Assembly: GCA_001662425.1 (NCBI GenBank)
Contig: BDDC01001544.1
Coordinates: 702 to 24,324 of the forward strand
Reading direction: 5' to 3'
Source: Chlamydomonas sphaeroides
Lineage: Eukaryota; Chlorophyta; Chlorophyceae; Chlamydomonadales; Chlamydomonadaceae
Length of the DNA: 23,623 bases
Shown here one piece after another: positions 12,401-21,926 of the stretch. The notes under the pieces were generated by a model. That model had not been told where the DNA came from. It did not search any database and was given only the letters and a program-made list of their open reading frames with translations. Every line of letters starts with the position of its first letter. The first letter of the stretch is position 1. The position numbers and the translations under genes are program-made.

Positions 12401-15400
12401 NNNNNNNNNNNNNNNNNNNNNNNNNNNNNNNNNNNNNNNNNNNNNNNNNNNNNNNNNNNNNNNNNNNNNNNNNNNNNNNNNNNNNNNCGACGTTGCAACG
12501 GGCAGCTGCCTTGCCGCTGCCCTGAACGCACCGCGCCGGCGCCCTGGTGTCGCAGGCCGCCCCACGCGCCAGCGGCGGCGGCCCCGGCCCGCACCCGTCC
12601 GACCTGGCGTCGGCGCGCTGCCGCCGCGTCATCGCGGAGCGGCTGCGGGCGGTGGCGCCGCAGCAGGTCACGTTCGCGCACCCGGACGCAGAGCCGCAGC
12701 CCCAGCCCGGCGCCGAGGGCGACGCGGGCAAGCGGCGGCGCGCGGTGCCGGCGGCGCTGGCCGCGGTGCTGGCGCTGCACTCGCGCAGCGGCCTCTTTGA
12801 CGAGTGGGTCGCGCGATGGGCTCGTGGGCTATCATGTGCTGCAAGGGGGCCGCGGCGCGCGGCTGCGGCAGGGGCGGCCAGCGTGCAGTGCCACCCTGGC
12901 CTGACTGCTGGCGTGTTGTGAAGCCCTGGGCCGGCGGGCCCAAGCGGTGGCCCTTACCCCGCGAGGCGCCTGTAGGCTGCGGAGGCCAGCTGCCGGCCCC
13001 TCTGCCCCTCGCAGGTTCTTCCTGGAGACGCTCACCAGCTGCGGCCGGGACGAGGACGAGGATGCGGACGACGGCCCCGGCGGCAAGCGGCCCGCCGCCG
13101 CCGGCCCGGGCCCCGGCCTGACGCTGCCGGGGCACGACCCGCTGGCGGTGGCGGCGGCTGCGTCGTGGCTAATGGGGCGCACGGCGGTGCAGCCGGGCTG
13201 GGACGTGCGGTTCGTGGCGCAGATGGCCGAGTGAGCGAAGCGGGGCGTGGGGCCGGGAGGGCCGGCATGCAGGGGATCGGGCCTCGTGCTGCGCCTGCGG
13301 AGTGCGGACCCACCCACCCTGCCTGCTCCCCTTCTCTCCCGGACCCACCCGCCCGCCCACGCACGTGCACCTGCCTGCTTACCCACATCGCCTGCGTCGG
13401 TCCCCTCCCCTCCTCCCCACCGAGCAGCGTGGCGCGCTGCTGGGAGGTGCCCGAGCTGCAGCGCGAGGCGGTGCGGGTGGTGGCGGCCCGCGGCCCGGGG
13501 CTGCCGCTGGCGCAGCTGCCGGCGGCGCTGGCGCTGGCGGAGGAGCTGCGCCGGCTGGGCGTGGCGGGGGAGCCCGGTGGGGGAGGCGGAGGGGCAGCAG
13601 GGCGCGGGTACGTGGCGACAGCCATGCGGCAGCTGGAGGCGCAGTGGCGGCTGCGGCTCAACAGGTGCGCGCGGAGGGGCGCGGCGGCCGCTACGGGATG
13701 CGCCGCACCCTGCCCCCAATGCTGCCCTTGCCAATCTCCGCCGTCATGCACACTACCGCCGCACCCGCCCCAATCTCCGCCTTGCTGACTGCCCTGCCAT
13801 CCACGCTACCGCTACCTCCGCAGCGCCGCCGCCAGCGGGGAGGTGCACCCGGGCAACCTGGCGGAGGTGCTGGGCGCCGCGCGGAGGGCCGCGGCGCGGA
13901 GCGACACTGGCGCGGAGGCCGGCGGGCCTGGCTGGCCGGCGGCGCTGGAGGCGGCGTGCGTGCGTGCGGCGGAGGAGCTGCTGCAGCCGGGTCCGGGCGC
14001 CGCGGAGGGCCAGACGCTGGCGCAGGCGCAGGCCGAGGCGGCGCGCACCGTGGCGCTCCTTGCGGTCCGGTGAGGGGGATGGCTCGCGATGTGCGGCCTT
14101 GCCGCACGCTGGCCCTGGACAGGGTGCCGTAAGCGCAGCTGTGGCCTGAGCTGAGCTGCTCGCTGATCGGCCCCTTGCTCCCCTCGCTTTGCTGCCGCGC
14201 AGCTTCGAGGTGCAGCCGCTGCTGCTGCGCACCATGCGGTGGTGGGACCGCCGCCTGGCCTCGCCGGGCGGCATGCGGGACGGGGCCACGCTGCCGCAGC
14301 TGGCAGCGCTGCTGCGGGAGCTGCGGGTGGGTGGATGGACGTCCAGCGACCTGGCCTCAGCCCTTCAAGGGCGCGGCGTCCATGGGCTAGTCAACAACCT
14401 GCACCCTTGGCCATGCCCGGCATCCCGTGGCCCCGTGACTCTTCCCCTTGGCCCCTCAACTCCGCACCTCCTCAACCCGCCGCCCACCGCTGCCCACCGC
14501 CGCCCACCGCCGCCCACCGCCGCCCACCGCCGCCCACCGCCGCCCACCGCCGCCCACCGCCGCACGCAGGAGCTGGACGCCGAGCTGGCCCGCCAGCAGG
14601 CCCGCGAGCAGCGCCTGCAGCAGGCGCGCGCGGGAGCCCTGGGCGCCTCGCCGCCAGCCAAGCGCGCCAAGGCCGGTTGCGGCGGCAGCGGCGGCTGCGA
14701 GCTGGGCCGCTCCGACCTGGCCCTAGGGGCACAGCTGGCGGTCTTTCTGACGGGGGCGGTGCGCCGCCGGGCAAGGCCGGCCACTGCTCTGGCCGTGCTG
14801 CAGGTACGGTGGGGGGTAAATCGTGCAGGCTGTGTCGAATGAGCACCGTGTGCCACGGGCGTTGAATGCCCGCTTAGGTAGGGCGCCTGTGACCGCGGGC
14901 GCTGTGTGGACACCTGCGTTCTGGCCCAGCGGCGGGCGCCCGTCAGGTTGCATGGGCCGGGCAGCGGCCGCCGGTGGGCTCCTCGCTGCTCGTTACCACA
15001 ACAACTTGAAGATTTCGCACCCGCCCCCGCCGCAGACGTTTTACGGAGAGGACTGCCAACCGCCGGCTGCTGCGGCAGGTGCGGCGGACGCGTACGCCAT
15101 GCCGGCTGCAGTGGCGGAGGAGATGTACGGCAAGTTGGCGGCGCTGCCGCCGGCTCAGCTGCTGGAGCTGCCGGTGTGCTACAGGACGCTGGGGCACCCG
15201 CACCACCAGGGGCTGCAGCGCGCCAGGGCGGCGGTGCGTGGGGGCCAGGCAGGCAGGATAGGGGCGCATGGACAACGGGCGGGAGGGCCGAAGCGCGGCG
15301 CGAAGGGCACAACTGCTGTTCTATCCAGTCGCGCTCAAGCTCTTACCTTGTGCGCGCAGGCGCTGCAAGCGGCGGCCGGCGGCGGCTGCGGCAAGGCTGT

Positions 15401-15494
15401 GGGACTGGCTGCTGGCGCAGCCCCGGCGACGGCGCTGGCGCAGGAGTACGAGGCATGGTTGCGGGAGCAGGAGGCGCGCGCACGGAGGGGCTAG
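9466..15494 (+). CDS. Large kelch-repeat protein with Ala/Leu-rich C-terminal region, interrupted by an assembly gap
   Basis: Exons before the gap: 9466-9748, 9913-10319, 10677-about 12101, phases consistent. Kelch-like blades with the double-Gly hallmark are LLLFRHRTLLVVGG (exon 2), CVLLYGGV, GRHGHHLAVDRATNRLWMYGG (about 11142-11204), YMYVYGS and VVVLAGGV (all exon 3), so a beta-propeller is likely. Ala/Pro/Gly-rich loops separate them. Exons after the gap: 12556-about 12807 or 12887, 13015-13230, 13428-13664, 13824-14069, 14203-14326, 14570-14803, 15036-15233, 15360-15494 (TAG). They encode amphipathic, Ala/Leu-rich helices that I cannot assign, ending in a Glu/Arg-rich tail. The donor of the exon starting at 12556 is unclear: the next exon needs phase 2, while the obvious GT at 12808 is phase 0. 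The last exon before the gap and the first after it are both phase 0, so one gene is possible, but two genes cannot be excluded. Binding partner and location are unknown. Confidence 0.65.
10426..10551. repeat. 18-bp G-rich minisatellite in a kelch-gene intron
   Basis: About seven copies of an 18-bp unit close to GCCGTGGCAGGGGGGTGG lie in the intron 10320-10676. The outer copies diverge and the central three are identical. The plus strand carries regularly spaced G runs that could form G-quadruplexes in the pre-mRNA or DNA. Edges are approximate. Confidence 0.85.
12160..12487. other. Assembly gap (328 N)
   Basis: A run of undetermined bases follows a long poly-G tract (about 12138-12158). The flanking sequence looks intronic: there is a probable donor at 12102, and on the right an in-frame TGA at 12523 lies before the probable acceptor ending at 12555. 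Any exon inside it is lost. Confidence 0.99.
14476..14564. repeat. 10-bp C-rich tandem repeat at an intron 3' end
   Basis: About eight to nine copies of CCGCCCACCG run up to the acceptor at 14569 in the plus-strand gene. The array occupies the place of the polypyrimidine tract. One early copy has CTG in place of CCG. Confidence 0.85.
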
Positions 15495-16868
15495 GGGCGG
15501 CCGAGCTGGACAGCGGTTGGCGGAGCCATTCCGTGGGTGGCGGCTGGGTGTTGCCAAGGGGTATCGTTAAGGATTCGCGTGGTTTTGACAGCTGCACGTA
15601 CTGATTGGATGGGCAGGATGGCTGGCGCACGATTCATGAATGGCCGCGTTGACGTTGCAGAGCGAGCAGTGGGCTGTTGCCGTTATGTGGGGCGCAATGC
15701 AGCTGGCTGGCGCAGGGGCTGGGGTGCCTCGCTGCCCGGTCCTCTCGACCACGCAGACGATGCGCAGAACTCGAGGCAGGCTGCGCAGGGAGGCGCCACA
15801 CCAGCTGACTAACAGGGCGAGGCCCACGGCGACGCCTGCAGTTATTTGGTGTGCCTCGGCGCTTAAGCCCGCGCACGGACACAAGGGAGTGCTTCCGCAA
15901 TGGACTCGCCTTCCGTAACCAGCTAGAGCCTTGCTCCACGTCCCGCTGCCGTCAGCATGGCCCTGACCCTGGCCGCACCCTGGCTCCAAATCCCAGCTGA
16001 TTATGCTGCACGTACAGCCTTCACACGCAGGTATCCACAACGCCAGCTCATACCAAGACCCGGCCCCTTTCATAGCCACATTGCAATGGGTCCACGAGGC
16101 CGCCAGCACTGCTAGCTCCCAAGCGTGTAGTACCGTCTCACTACCACGATGCGGCGCCCTAGGCCCGCCGCCGCCCACCAGACCACGCTGTAGCCGGCTA
16201 GCCGCCACCACGCCACGCCCCGATACTTGCAGTCTATGTATCCTCAGTTCATCGCACACGTTCTGCCCTTTCTTATCCTGACCGCTGAGCGCTGACCAAA
16301 AACTCACAGTAGACGTGTCACAGCCACACATCACCCGTCAAAGATAAAAACGCCTCGCCTCGTAGCCTTTATTTGCCCTGCAACCGTAATCTGTCCATAC
16401 CCACCACCGCATCGCGGCCTGCCACGAACATTGCCTTCACGCTATGGAGCCCAAATCGCCTTCGTACCCCACGACTCACTCATCAGGCCGTTGCAAAGCC
16501 ACTCGGCAGTACCAATATGCACCCAGCGCGCTTCCAGGGCGCACAATGCTACCGTACCCTGCGGGGCCCCTCTTGCGCTGCGCATTACGTGGACCGGCGC
16601 GCCACTGCCACGCACGCCTTTATCATGACGGCCAGGCTGCGCTGCGATTCCCTGCTGTACACCTGCACCGCCCGGTCGGCCGACATGCTCAGCTCCAGCA
16701 GCGCGCGCATGTCAACCGCATGTCGCCTTGCCATGCGCACCGGGCAGCGAGACACCCCGCCGCCGGCCGCCCAGCCAGCCGTCGCCTTGCCATGCGCACC
16801 GGGCAGCGAGACACCCCGCCGCCGGCCGCCCAGCCAGCCGTTACCACCGCCAGGACCGCAACACATAT
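15495..16868. other. Intergenic region between two convergent genes
   Basis: It holds the 3' UTRs of the kelch-type gene (plus) and the recombinase gene (minus). I found no TGTAA on either strand in the expected orientation and no exon with splice support. The part near 16280-16450 is relatively AT-rich. The right end carries a tandem duplication, listed separately. Confidence 0.5.
16722..16839. repeat. Perfect 59-bp tandem duplication
   Basis: Two adjacent copies (16722-16780 and 16781-16839) appear identical. They start GTCGCCTTGCCATGCGCACC and end CCCAGCCAGCC. They lie 30 bp beyond the recombinase-gene stop codon, in its presumed 3' UTR. The identity points to a recent duplication. Confidence 0.9.
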
Positions 16869-17054
16869 CTACAGCTGCTTATTGAGCGCAGACGTCTTGA
16901 ACTCCAGCTTGGCGGCTTTGCACCTGGCGTCCCACTCTGCCTGGTTCGTCCGCTTCCACTCCTCCGCCGCCTCTGTCATCGACAGCCCCTCCCGCCGCCG
17001 GATGCTGATGAACATCTGGTACCCTGAGTGCGGCGGCTTCTTCTCTTTGTTTCC
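16869..17054 (-). other. Terminal exon encoding an HMG-box-like domain
   Basis: The exon starts after CTTCAG and reads GNKEKKPPHSGYQMFISIRR and onward to ALNKQL and TAG. The pattern of basic residues, Pro-Pro, Ser-Gly-Tyr, Phe-Ile, then helix 2 with E-E-W-K and N-x-A-E-W-D-A-R, is that of an HMG box, a non-sequence-specific DNA-bending fold. It would be the C-terminal DNA-binding part of the recombinase. Its phase matches the preceding exon. Confidence 0.7.
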
Positions 17055-20000
17055 CTGAAGGAGGGCACGGGCAGAGGATTGAGTTCAGTGACAGTGCGTA
17101 TGCTTGACGTGGCGGCTGGCATCCCCGCAGCCACGAAAGCTCCGTCCGGCCCCACTTAGCCCCGCCCCACGGCTATGCCATCCCCGAACAAAGATATACC
17201 TGGCCCATGTCCTTGCCGACCTCGGTCTCCGCAGCCACCACCGCCGGCGCGGGGACCATCACAGCCACTGGCGGCGGGGGAAGCTGCGGCGGTGCCGTCC
17301 CCGCTTCCTTGCCGACCATTGTCTCCGCCACCGCCGCCACGGCCACTGCTGCCGCCACTGGCGGCGGCGGGAGCTGGGGCGGCGCCGCCCCTGCTTTCGC
17401 CGCCGCGACGCCGCCTGCACCCTGGGCCGGGATCAAGGCCGGGGCAAGTTGGCGGGGAGAGTACGGCGTCAGCTCATCACCGTGTCATGCCAGCACAGTG
17501 TACCTGCTGCTTGCTGCCACCCGCACTGCTTGGCAGGCCCCAAGCCACGTTCTTGGCTCACCTCGGCTCCCACCAGCCGGTCCTTCGTGGGCGACACATA
17601 GTCCGCCGGCCGCACGCGCGCCACGTAGGACGCTAGCTCTGTGCTGTTGCTGCTCAGCGGGCGGACGATTTTCTCCCAGTACGACTTGAGAGAGGACGGC
17701 TTGTGCGAGGGGTTGAGCAGCGCATGCTGCTCCTGCTTGTCCGTCCAGAACTGCGCCGCCTCCAGCTGGGTGCACTTGCGCAACACGGCTGTCTGTACGA
17801 CGCACGTGTCGTACAGCTTAGCCAGCTCGCCGAACCGCTTGCGCTGATTGACGTCCCTGGGCAGCCACTCCCGCCCGTGCTTGGCGTACAGCTCGCTCCA
17901 GCTGGGCACACCCTCGATGGCGCTGCTGTTGTACATGGTAAATAGGTCCAGCAATGTTTTGGGCTCCTCACCGTACGGCATGACGCCGTCCTGGATGGCT
18001 CTGAGTTCTTGCAGCCTGGGCCATACCCAAACACCGGCTGTCTTGCCCTGCTTCTGCTTCTTGCCCGCGCATGCCTTCATGGCCGAGAGCAGGGGCTGCA
18101 CTGCTGCTGCTGACGATGAAGACGTCCCTGCCGGCTCGGGCTGCGCTGCTGTTGTGGGGCGCGGCGGCAGAGGCGCGCCTTGCAAGACAGCGGCCACAAC
18201 ACCCGCGGCGGCGGCACGCGCACCGCCCCTGCCGCCCCCACCAGCGGCGCATGAAGGCCCTGCTGCTGCTGCTGCTGCAGCGAGTCGAGCTGCGCCTGTC
18301 GTTGCAGCCGCGCGCACAGCTCTGACTGTGCCTGCAGCAGAGCAGCGTGCTGCCGCTGCTGCTGCTCTAGCTGCTCGAAGATGGATGACGCGACGGTCGG
18401 CAGGCCCACTGCCTGCAGCGACGCTGCTAGCTTCTGCTGCAGCTGCAGCTGCTGCGACAACACCGCCTGCACCTCTGCCAGCGCCTGTTGCCGCTGCTGC
18501 TGCTGCCTCTGTCCGGCCTGCGACTGTAGCTGCGGCGGCAGCCCCGTCTGCTGCTGCTGCTGCAGCGGCGGCGGTAACGTCCCGGCCTGCAGCATCGCCA
18601 GCGCCTGCTGCTGCTGCGGCGGCGGCAACGGCCCGGCCTGCAGCATCGCCAGCGCCTCTGCCAGCGCCTGCTGCTGCTGCTGCTGCAGCCCATGACCCGC
18701 CTGCGGCTCGGCCTGCAGCACCGCCAGCGCGCCCGCCTGCTGCCACGGCCCGGCCTGCTGCTGCTGCAGCTGCGGCGGCGGCCCCGCCTGCTGCTGCTGC
18801 TGCTGCTGCGGCGGCGGCGGCAACGGCCCGCCCTGCAGCATCGCCAGCGCCGCCTGCTGCTGCTGCTGCTGCCCATGGCCCGCCTGCGGCTCGGCCTGCA
18901 GCACCGCCAGCGCGCCCGCCTGCTGCCACGGCCCGGCCTGCGACAGCCGCGGTGCGGCCACCTGCTGCCACGGCCCCGCCTGGTACCGCAGCTGCGGCGG
19001 CCACGGCCCGGCCTGCATGTGTGGCACCGCCTGAGCCTGCACCGTGGTCAGCTGCGAGACAACCTGCGCCGGAATGCTGGACAGCTGCCGCATCATCTGC
19101 CGTATGGACGCCGTGGTGCTGAGCGGCTTGTGATTCTCCAGCAGCTGTGGGAAAGACAGGGTAGGTGATGACAGAGGGACGGTGAATAGGTGGGCAGTGC
19201 ATGTCAGGTCCTTTCCCCCACCCCGTAGCCGGCACACCTTGCCCCCACCCCGAAGCCGGCAGGCACACCTTGTGGTCCACGCAGTACTGGCACGCCACGA
19301 CGAGCTTCTGCCAGGTGTCGCTCTTGCACAGCCTCTCCACCACGGGGTTGTGCTCGACACGCAACGCCACCTCGAAGCTGTCTTGCACGGCGCTGACACC
19401 GAGGAAGTCGACGACCTCCAAGCTGTTGGCAGCCGACATTCTCCGCGCGGTGCCTGTCTTGGGCACCGAGGCGACATTCGTGACGAGGGTGGCCCTGAAG
19501 GGGAACAGGTGCTTCACCAGCTCAAGCCGCTCTGTCAGTGGCACCTCGAACGCAAAGCGCGGTGCGAAGCACGTGGTCTTCATGGCCTCGCCGGTTGTGT
19601 AGCCGTACCCCGCCATGGCCAGCAGGCCCTCTGGCGGGGCGTTGGTGAGGTAGGACATGACGACCGCCATGCCGCTGCCCCACCTGCCCCACCGCATGAT
19701 GACGTCGAGCGACACGCTGCGGGCAGTACAGCACGGCAAGCCACGCGTCATATGCGCATAAGCATCATGCTAGGATGGAGAGAACACGCAGAGCTACAGA
19801 ACACTCTTACCCCAGCTCCTCGCCACCCCAAGCAGCACGCTTACCCTTGGCCCTCCAGGTACTGCGCGCCTCCAACACGCATGGCGTGCGTGACTTTGCG
19901 GATGTTGATGCCGAGGTGCGCAAAGATGGTGCTGGTTATGTCAGCCATCTTAGCGTACGTCAGGCCCTTCTTGGGGTCTCTCAGGTCACACAGCAAGGGC

Positions 20001-21926
20001 GCGCTGAGCCTGTGCATGGGGCATGTCAGCCCGGGCATGGGATAGTGAGTCGCAGAATAATACGGGGCTCAGTAGGCAAAAGAAACCTCCGACAGTGCTC
20101 ACCACTCCTCCTCTTTGGCGGGGTTGGGGAAGGGCAGCTGCTGCTGCACGAACCGCACGTAGAAAAACTCCGCCAGCGCACGCACGGGGCACCGCGGCAC
20201 GTCGAAGTGCCTCATGAGGGCAATGTAGTCGGGCCGGTCCGTCTGCGGAAGGCAGCTTTGGGTTAGGATGGTCCCACAGCTGGGCCCGCAAACGGCCACC
20301 AACCCAATCGTGCCTCTCTACCCCTCCCTCCGCTCTCGCTTGCCCCCCGAGCCCAGCGCAGTTGACCCACAACACAACCCGCTTGTCAGCGCTCACCCCT
20401 TGCGTCTGGGTGCCGTACAGGACGATGGGGAGCATGAAGATCGCGAAGATGCCACACAGGCCCTCAACCAGGCGGGGCTTGCCAATGTCGGCGATGTGCA
20501 TGACCCTCGTGTCGTCCCCACGCCCCACACCGAAGTGCATCACGTGCACGAAGAGCTGGGCCAGAGCGACCTGCAGCAGGGCCCTATGCCCCTTCCAGCC
20601 CAAAGCCTTGGCGGTCGCGACACCGCAGGAGAGCAGCTCGCTCATGCGGATGTAGTCGTCCGTGGTGTAGTAGTCGTTGACCGTGTTGGCGTGTGGGTCA
20701 CCTTGGCGCCTGTATGGGAGCAGGCGCGGAGCAGGTAGTTGGGTTGACGGGGTCGGGTGACTACCAGGTGCGGGGTGCAGCGTGGCTGGCTGGCTGGCTG
20801 CAATGACCGCCACTGTCCCGATCCCACCACACCTGGGCCCATGCCCCTTCACGGCCTTGCGCGCTGCGCGGCAGGCCGCTCGGAAGATCTCGTGGTCTCC
20901 TGCGTTCTTGAAGTCGGCGACGAGCTTCTATCTGCAGGCGGTTGCGCCCATACAGCCAGCGTATCATGCTGCTGGCGTTGCCAATGGTCGAGGCGGCAGC
21001 CTGCATGGGCAAGAACGGCAGGATATCAGGTGACCAGTGCTCAGGGAAGCGAGCTGCTGCTTTGTCGTTGCGAACTACGGCTACGGGTGACGAGCAAAGC
21101 AAAGCAACGTATCCCTCGTCCTTCCCCGGGCTGGGCTCACCTCCTTCGTCCTGACCAAGAACTCGATCAGCTGAACGCCCATCTCGGCCAGGTCCAGCCC
21201 GGAGATGACCGCGGGGTCCATGGGCGCGCCAGTCTCCGACTCGTACTCCTTGCAGATCGCCTGTTGACGATGTGTAGCATGGGGCCAGGCAGGGAAGGAT
21301 GCTCATGCCAACGAGGACTGCAGCACACGACTTGCGCCCTTGCAGGCCCGCGCGCTGCGTTGAGTGCTGCCTGACTGGGGGAAACGGCAACCCACCTCAA
21401 GGTTCCGGTACTGCGTCATGTACGCGGAGTGCGTGCTGGGGCGCTGCGCCGCCTCCTCTGCTTTCAGCAGAGCGTCGATCTCAGCGTCGTCCCACACGCG
21501 GCGCCGGGGCAGGTCGGCGGCCTCGTCCACATCCACGGCCTCGTCCTCATCGGCGGCCTCCCCGCTGGCCTCCCCTTCCACGTCGGTGGCCTCGCCACCA
21601 AGGCCGCACCCGGCGGCAACCTCGGCTGCATCAGCGGCGGCATCCTCGGCGGCATGCTCGCCCAGGCCCGCGGCGGGGTCCCCGGCACGGGTGCCCACCT
21701 CCTCCACAGCACCACCATCGTCGCCACTGTGGTAGAAGAAATGTGATTGTCACCAAAGGTTCACAGGTAAGACGGCGCAGCAGCCATGCGCACCGAGGAT
21801 GGGCAGATCCCCTTCTGCGGCTTTGCCTCTGCCTCTGCCTCTAGCTGATTTCGCAACAGTAGCGCGCTGCGGCTTGGGGGACTGCGCCGTCTTCCTGCGC
21901 TTTGGCGGGCGGCCCTTCGGTGGCAT
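16869..21926 (-). CDS. Crypton-like tyrosine recombinase with GCR1_C-like and HMG-box-like domains (about 12 exons)
   Basis: Exons: 21926-about 21760, 21726-21396, 21260-21141, 21000-20833, 20709-20397, 20242-20103, 20009-19845, 19716-19269, 19144-18242, 18140-17562, 17421-17200, 17054-16869; about 1,240 aa. The order is: a basic start with an AT-hook-like KGRPPKRRK and RGRGRGK; an acidic linker; a core-binding region from STHSAYMTQYRNLE; and the catalytic domain. In that domain I see a probable Arg I region (GVGRGDDTRVMHIADI), RHFDVPRCPVRALAEFF, HxxR as THAMR (His 19888-19886, Arg 19879-19877), MRWGRWGSG, and the candidate nucleophile Tyr in MSYLTNAPPEG (19652-19650). A Gln-rich repeat tract (19144-18242) follows, then a GCR1_C-like segment (PSWSELYAKHGREWL..., about 17920-17790) and an HMG-like end (SGYQMFISIRRREG...EEWKRTNQAEW, about 17030-16920). 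Fungal and oomycete Cryptons join a YR to a GCR1_C domain, so a mobile or domesticated Crypton is the best call. Two places break phase: exon 1 to 2, and inside exon 4. It may therefore be a decayed copy or contain sequence errors. Confidence 0.8.
17200..17421 (-). repeat. Two-copy 31-residue Pro/Ala repeat within a recombinase exon
   Basis: The exon encodes two consecutive related units, each with APPQLPPPPVA followed by an Ala/Val stretch and ending AETMVGKE or AETEVGKD. It is probably a flexible linker between the GCR1_C-like and HMG-like regions that grew by internal duplication. Confidence 0.75.
18141..18241 (-). other. Predicted 101-nt intron after the Gln-rich tract
   Basis: The Gln-rich frame and the following frame (PEPAGTSSSSAAAVQPLL) differ. 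Removing GTGGGG...GCGCAG joins APL to PEPAG in phase 0 on both sides. The alternative is an indel in low-complexity sequence. The intron itself is unusually G-rich. Confidence 0.55.
18300..18960 (-). repeat. CAG/Gln-rich repeat region with a 183-bp duplication
   Basis: In the recombinase frame the CAG runs give poly-Gln blocks separated by units such as QAGPWQQAGALAVLQAEPQ and ALAMLQAGPLPPP. A nearly identical block beginning CATGRCCCGCCTGCGG on the plus strand occurs at 18691 and 18874, a period of 183 bp (61 residues). Because the repeats are (CAG)n, other frames and the opposite strand also stay open as Ala-, Leu- or Cys-rich ORFs; those are not genes. Confidence 0.8.

Noticed and set aside
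10333..12780. 815-residue minus-strand open frame
   Set aside because: It runs through the N gap and is antisense to phase-consistent kelch exons; the composition is Arg/Pro/Ala-rich noise and the Gly/Pro/His repeats come from the intron minisatellite.
12556..12887. BTB/POZ domain next to the kelch repeats
   Set aside because: The VTF...AVLALHSRSGLFDEW pattern is only superficially similar; the conserved D-V-x-F and H-K-x-V-L core is missing.
17848..19122. 424-residue Ala-rich plus-strand open frame
   Set aside because: It is the complement of the CAG repeats read out of frame; the Gln-frame exon on the minus strand has splice support and the recombinase context.
17469..19751. Single-exon reading of a 760-residue minus-strand open frame
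   Set aside because: It reads through the intron at 19268-19145 and the Gln tract in the Ala frame. The spliced model restores better protein sequence on both sides.
16869..21926. DIRS-type retrotransposon as the source of the recombinase
   Set aside because: No reverse transcriptase, RNase H or gag-like sequence is seen anywhere in the window, and the GCR1_C-like region fits Cryptons better.
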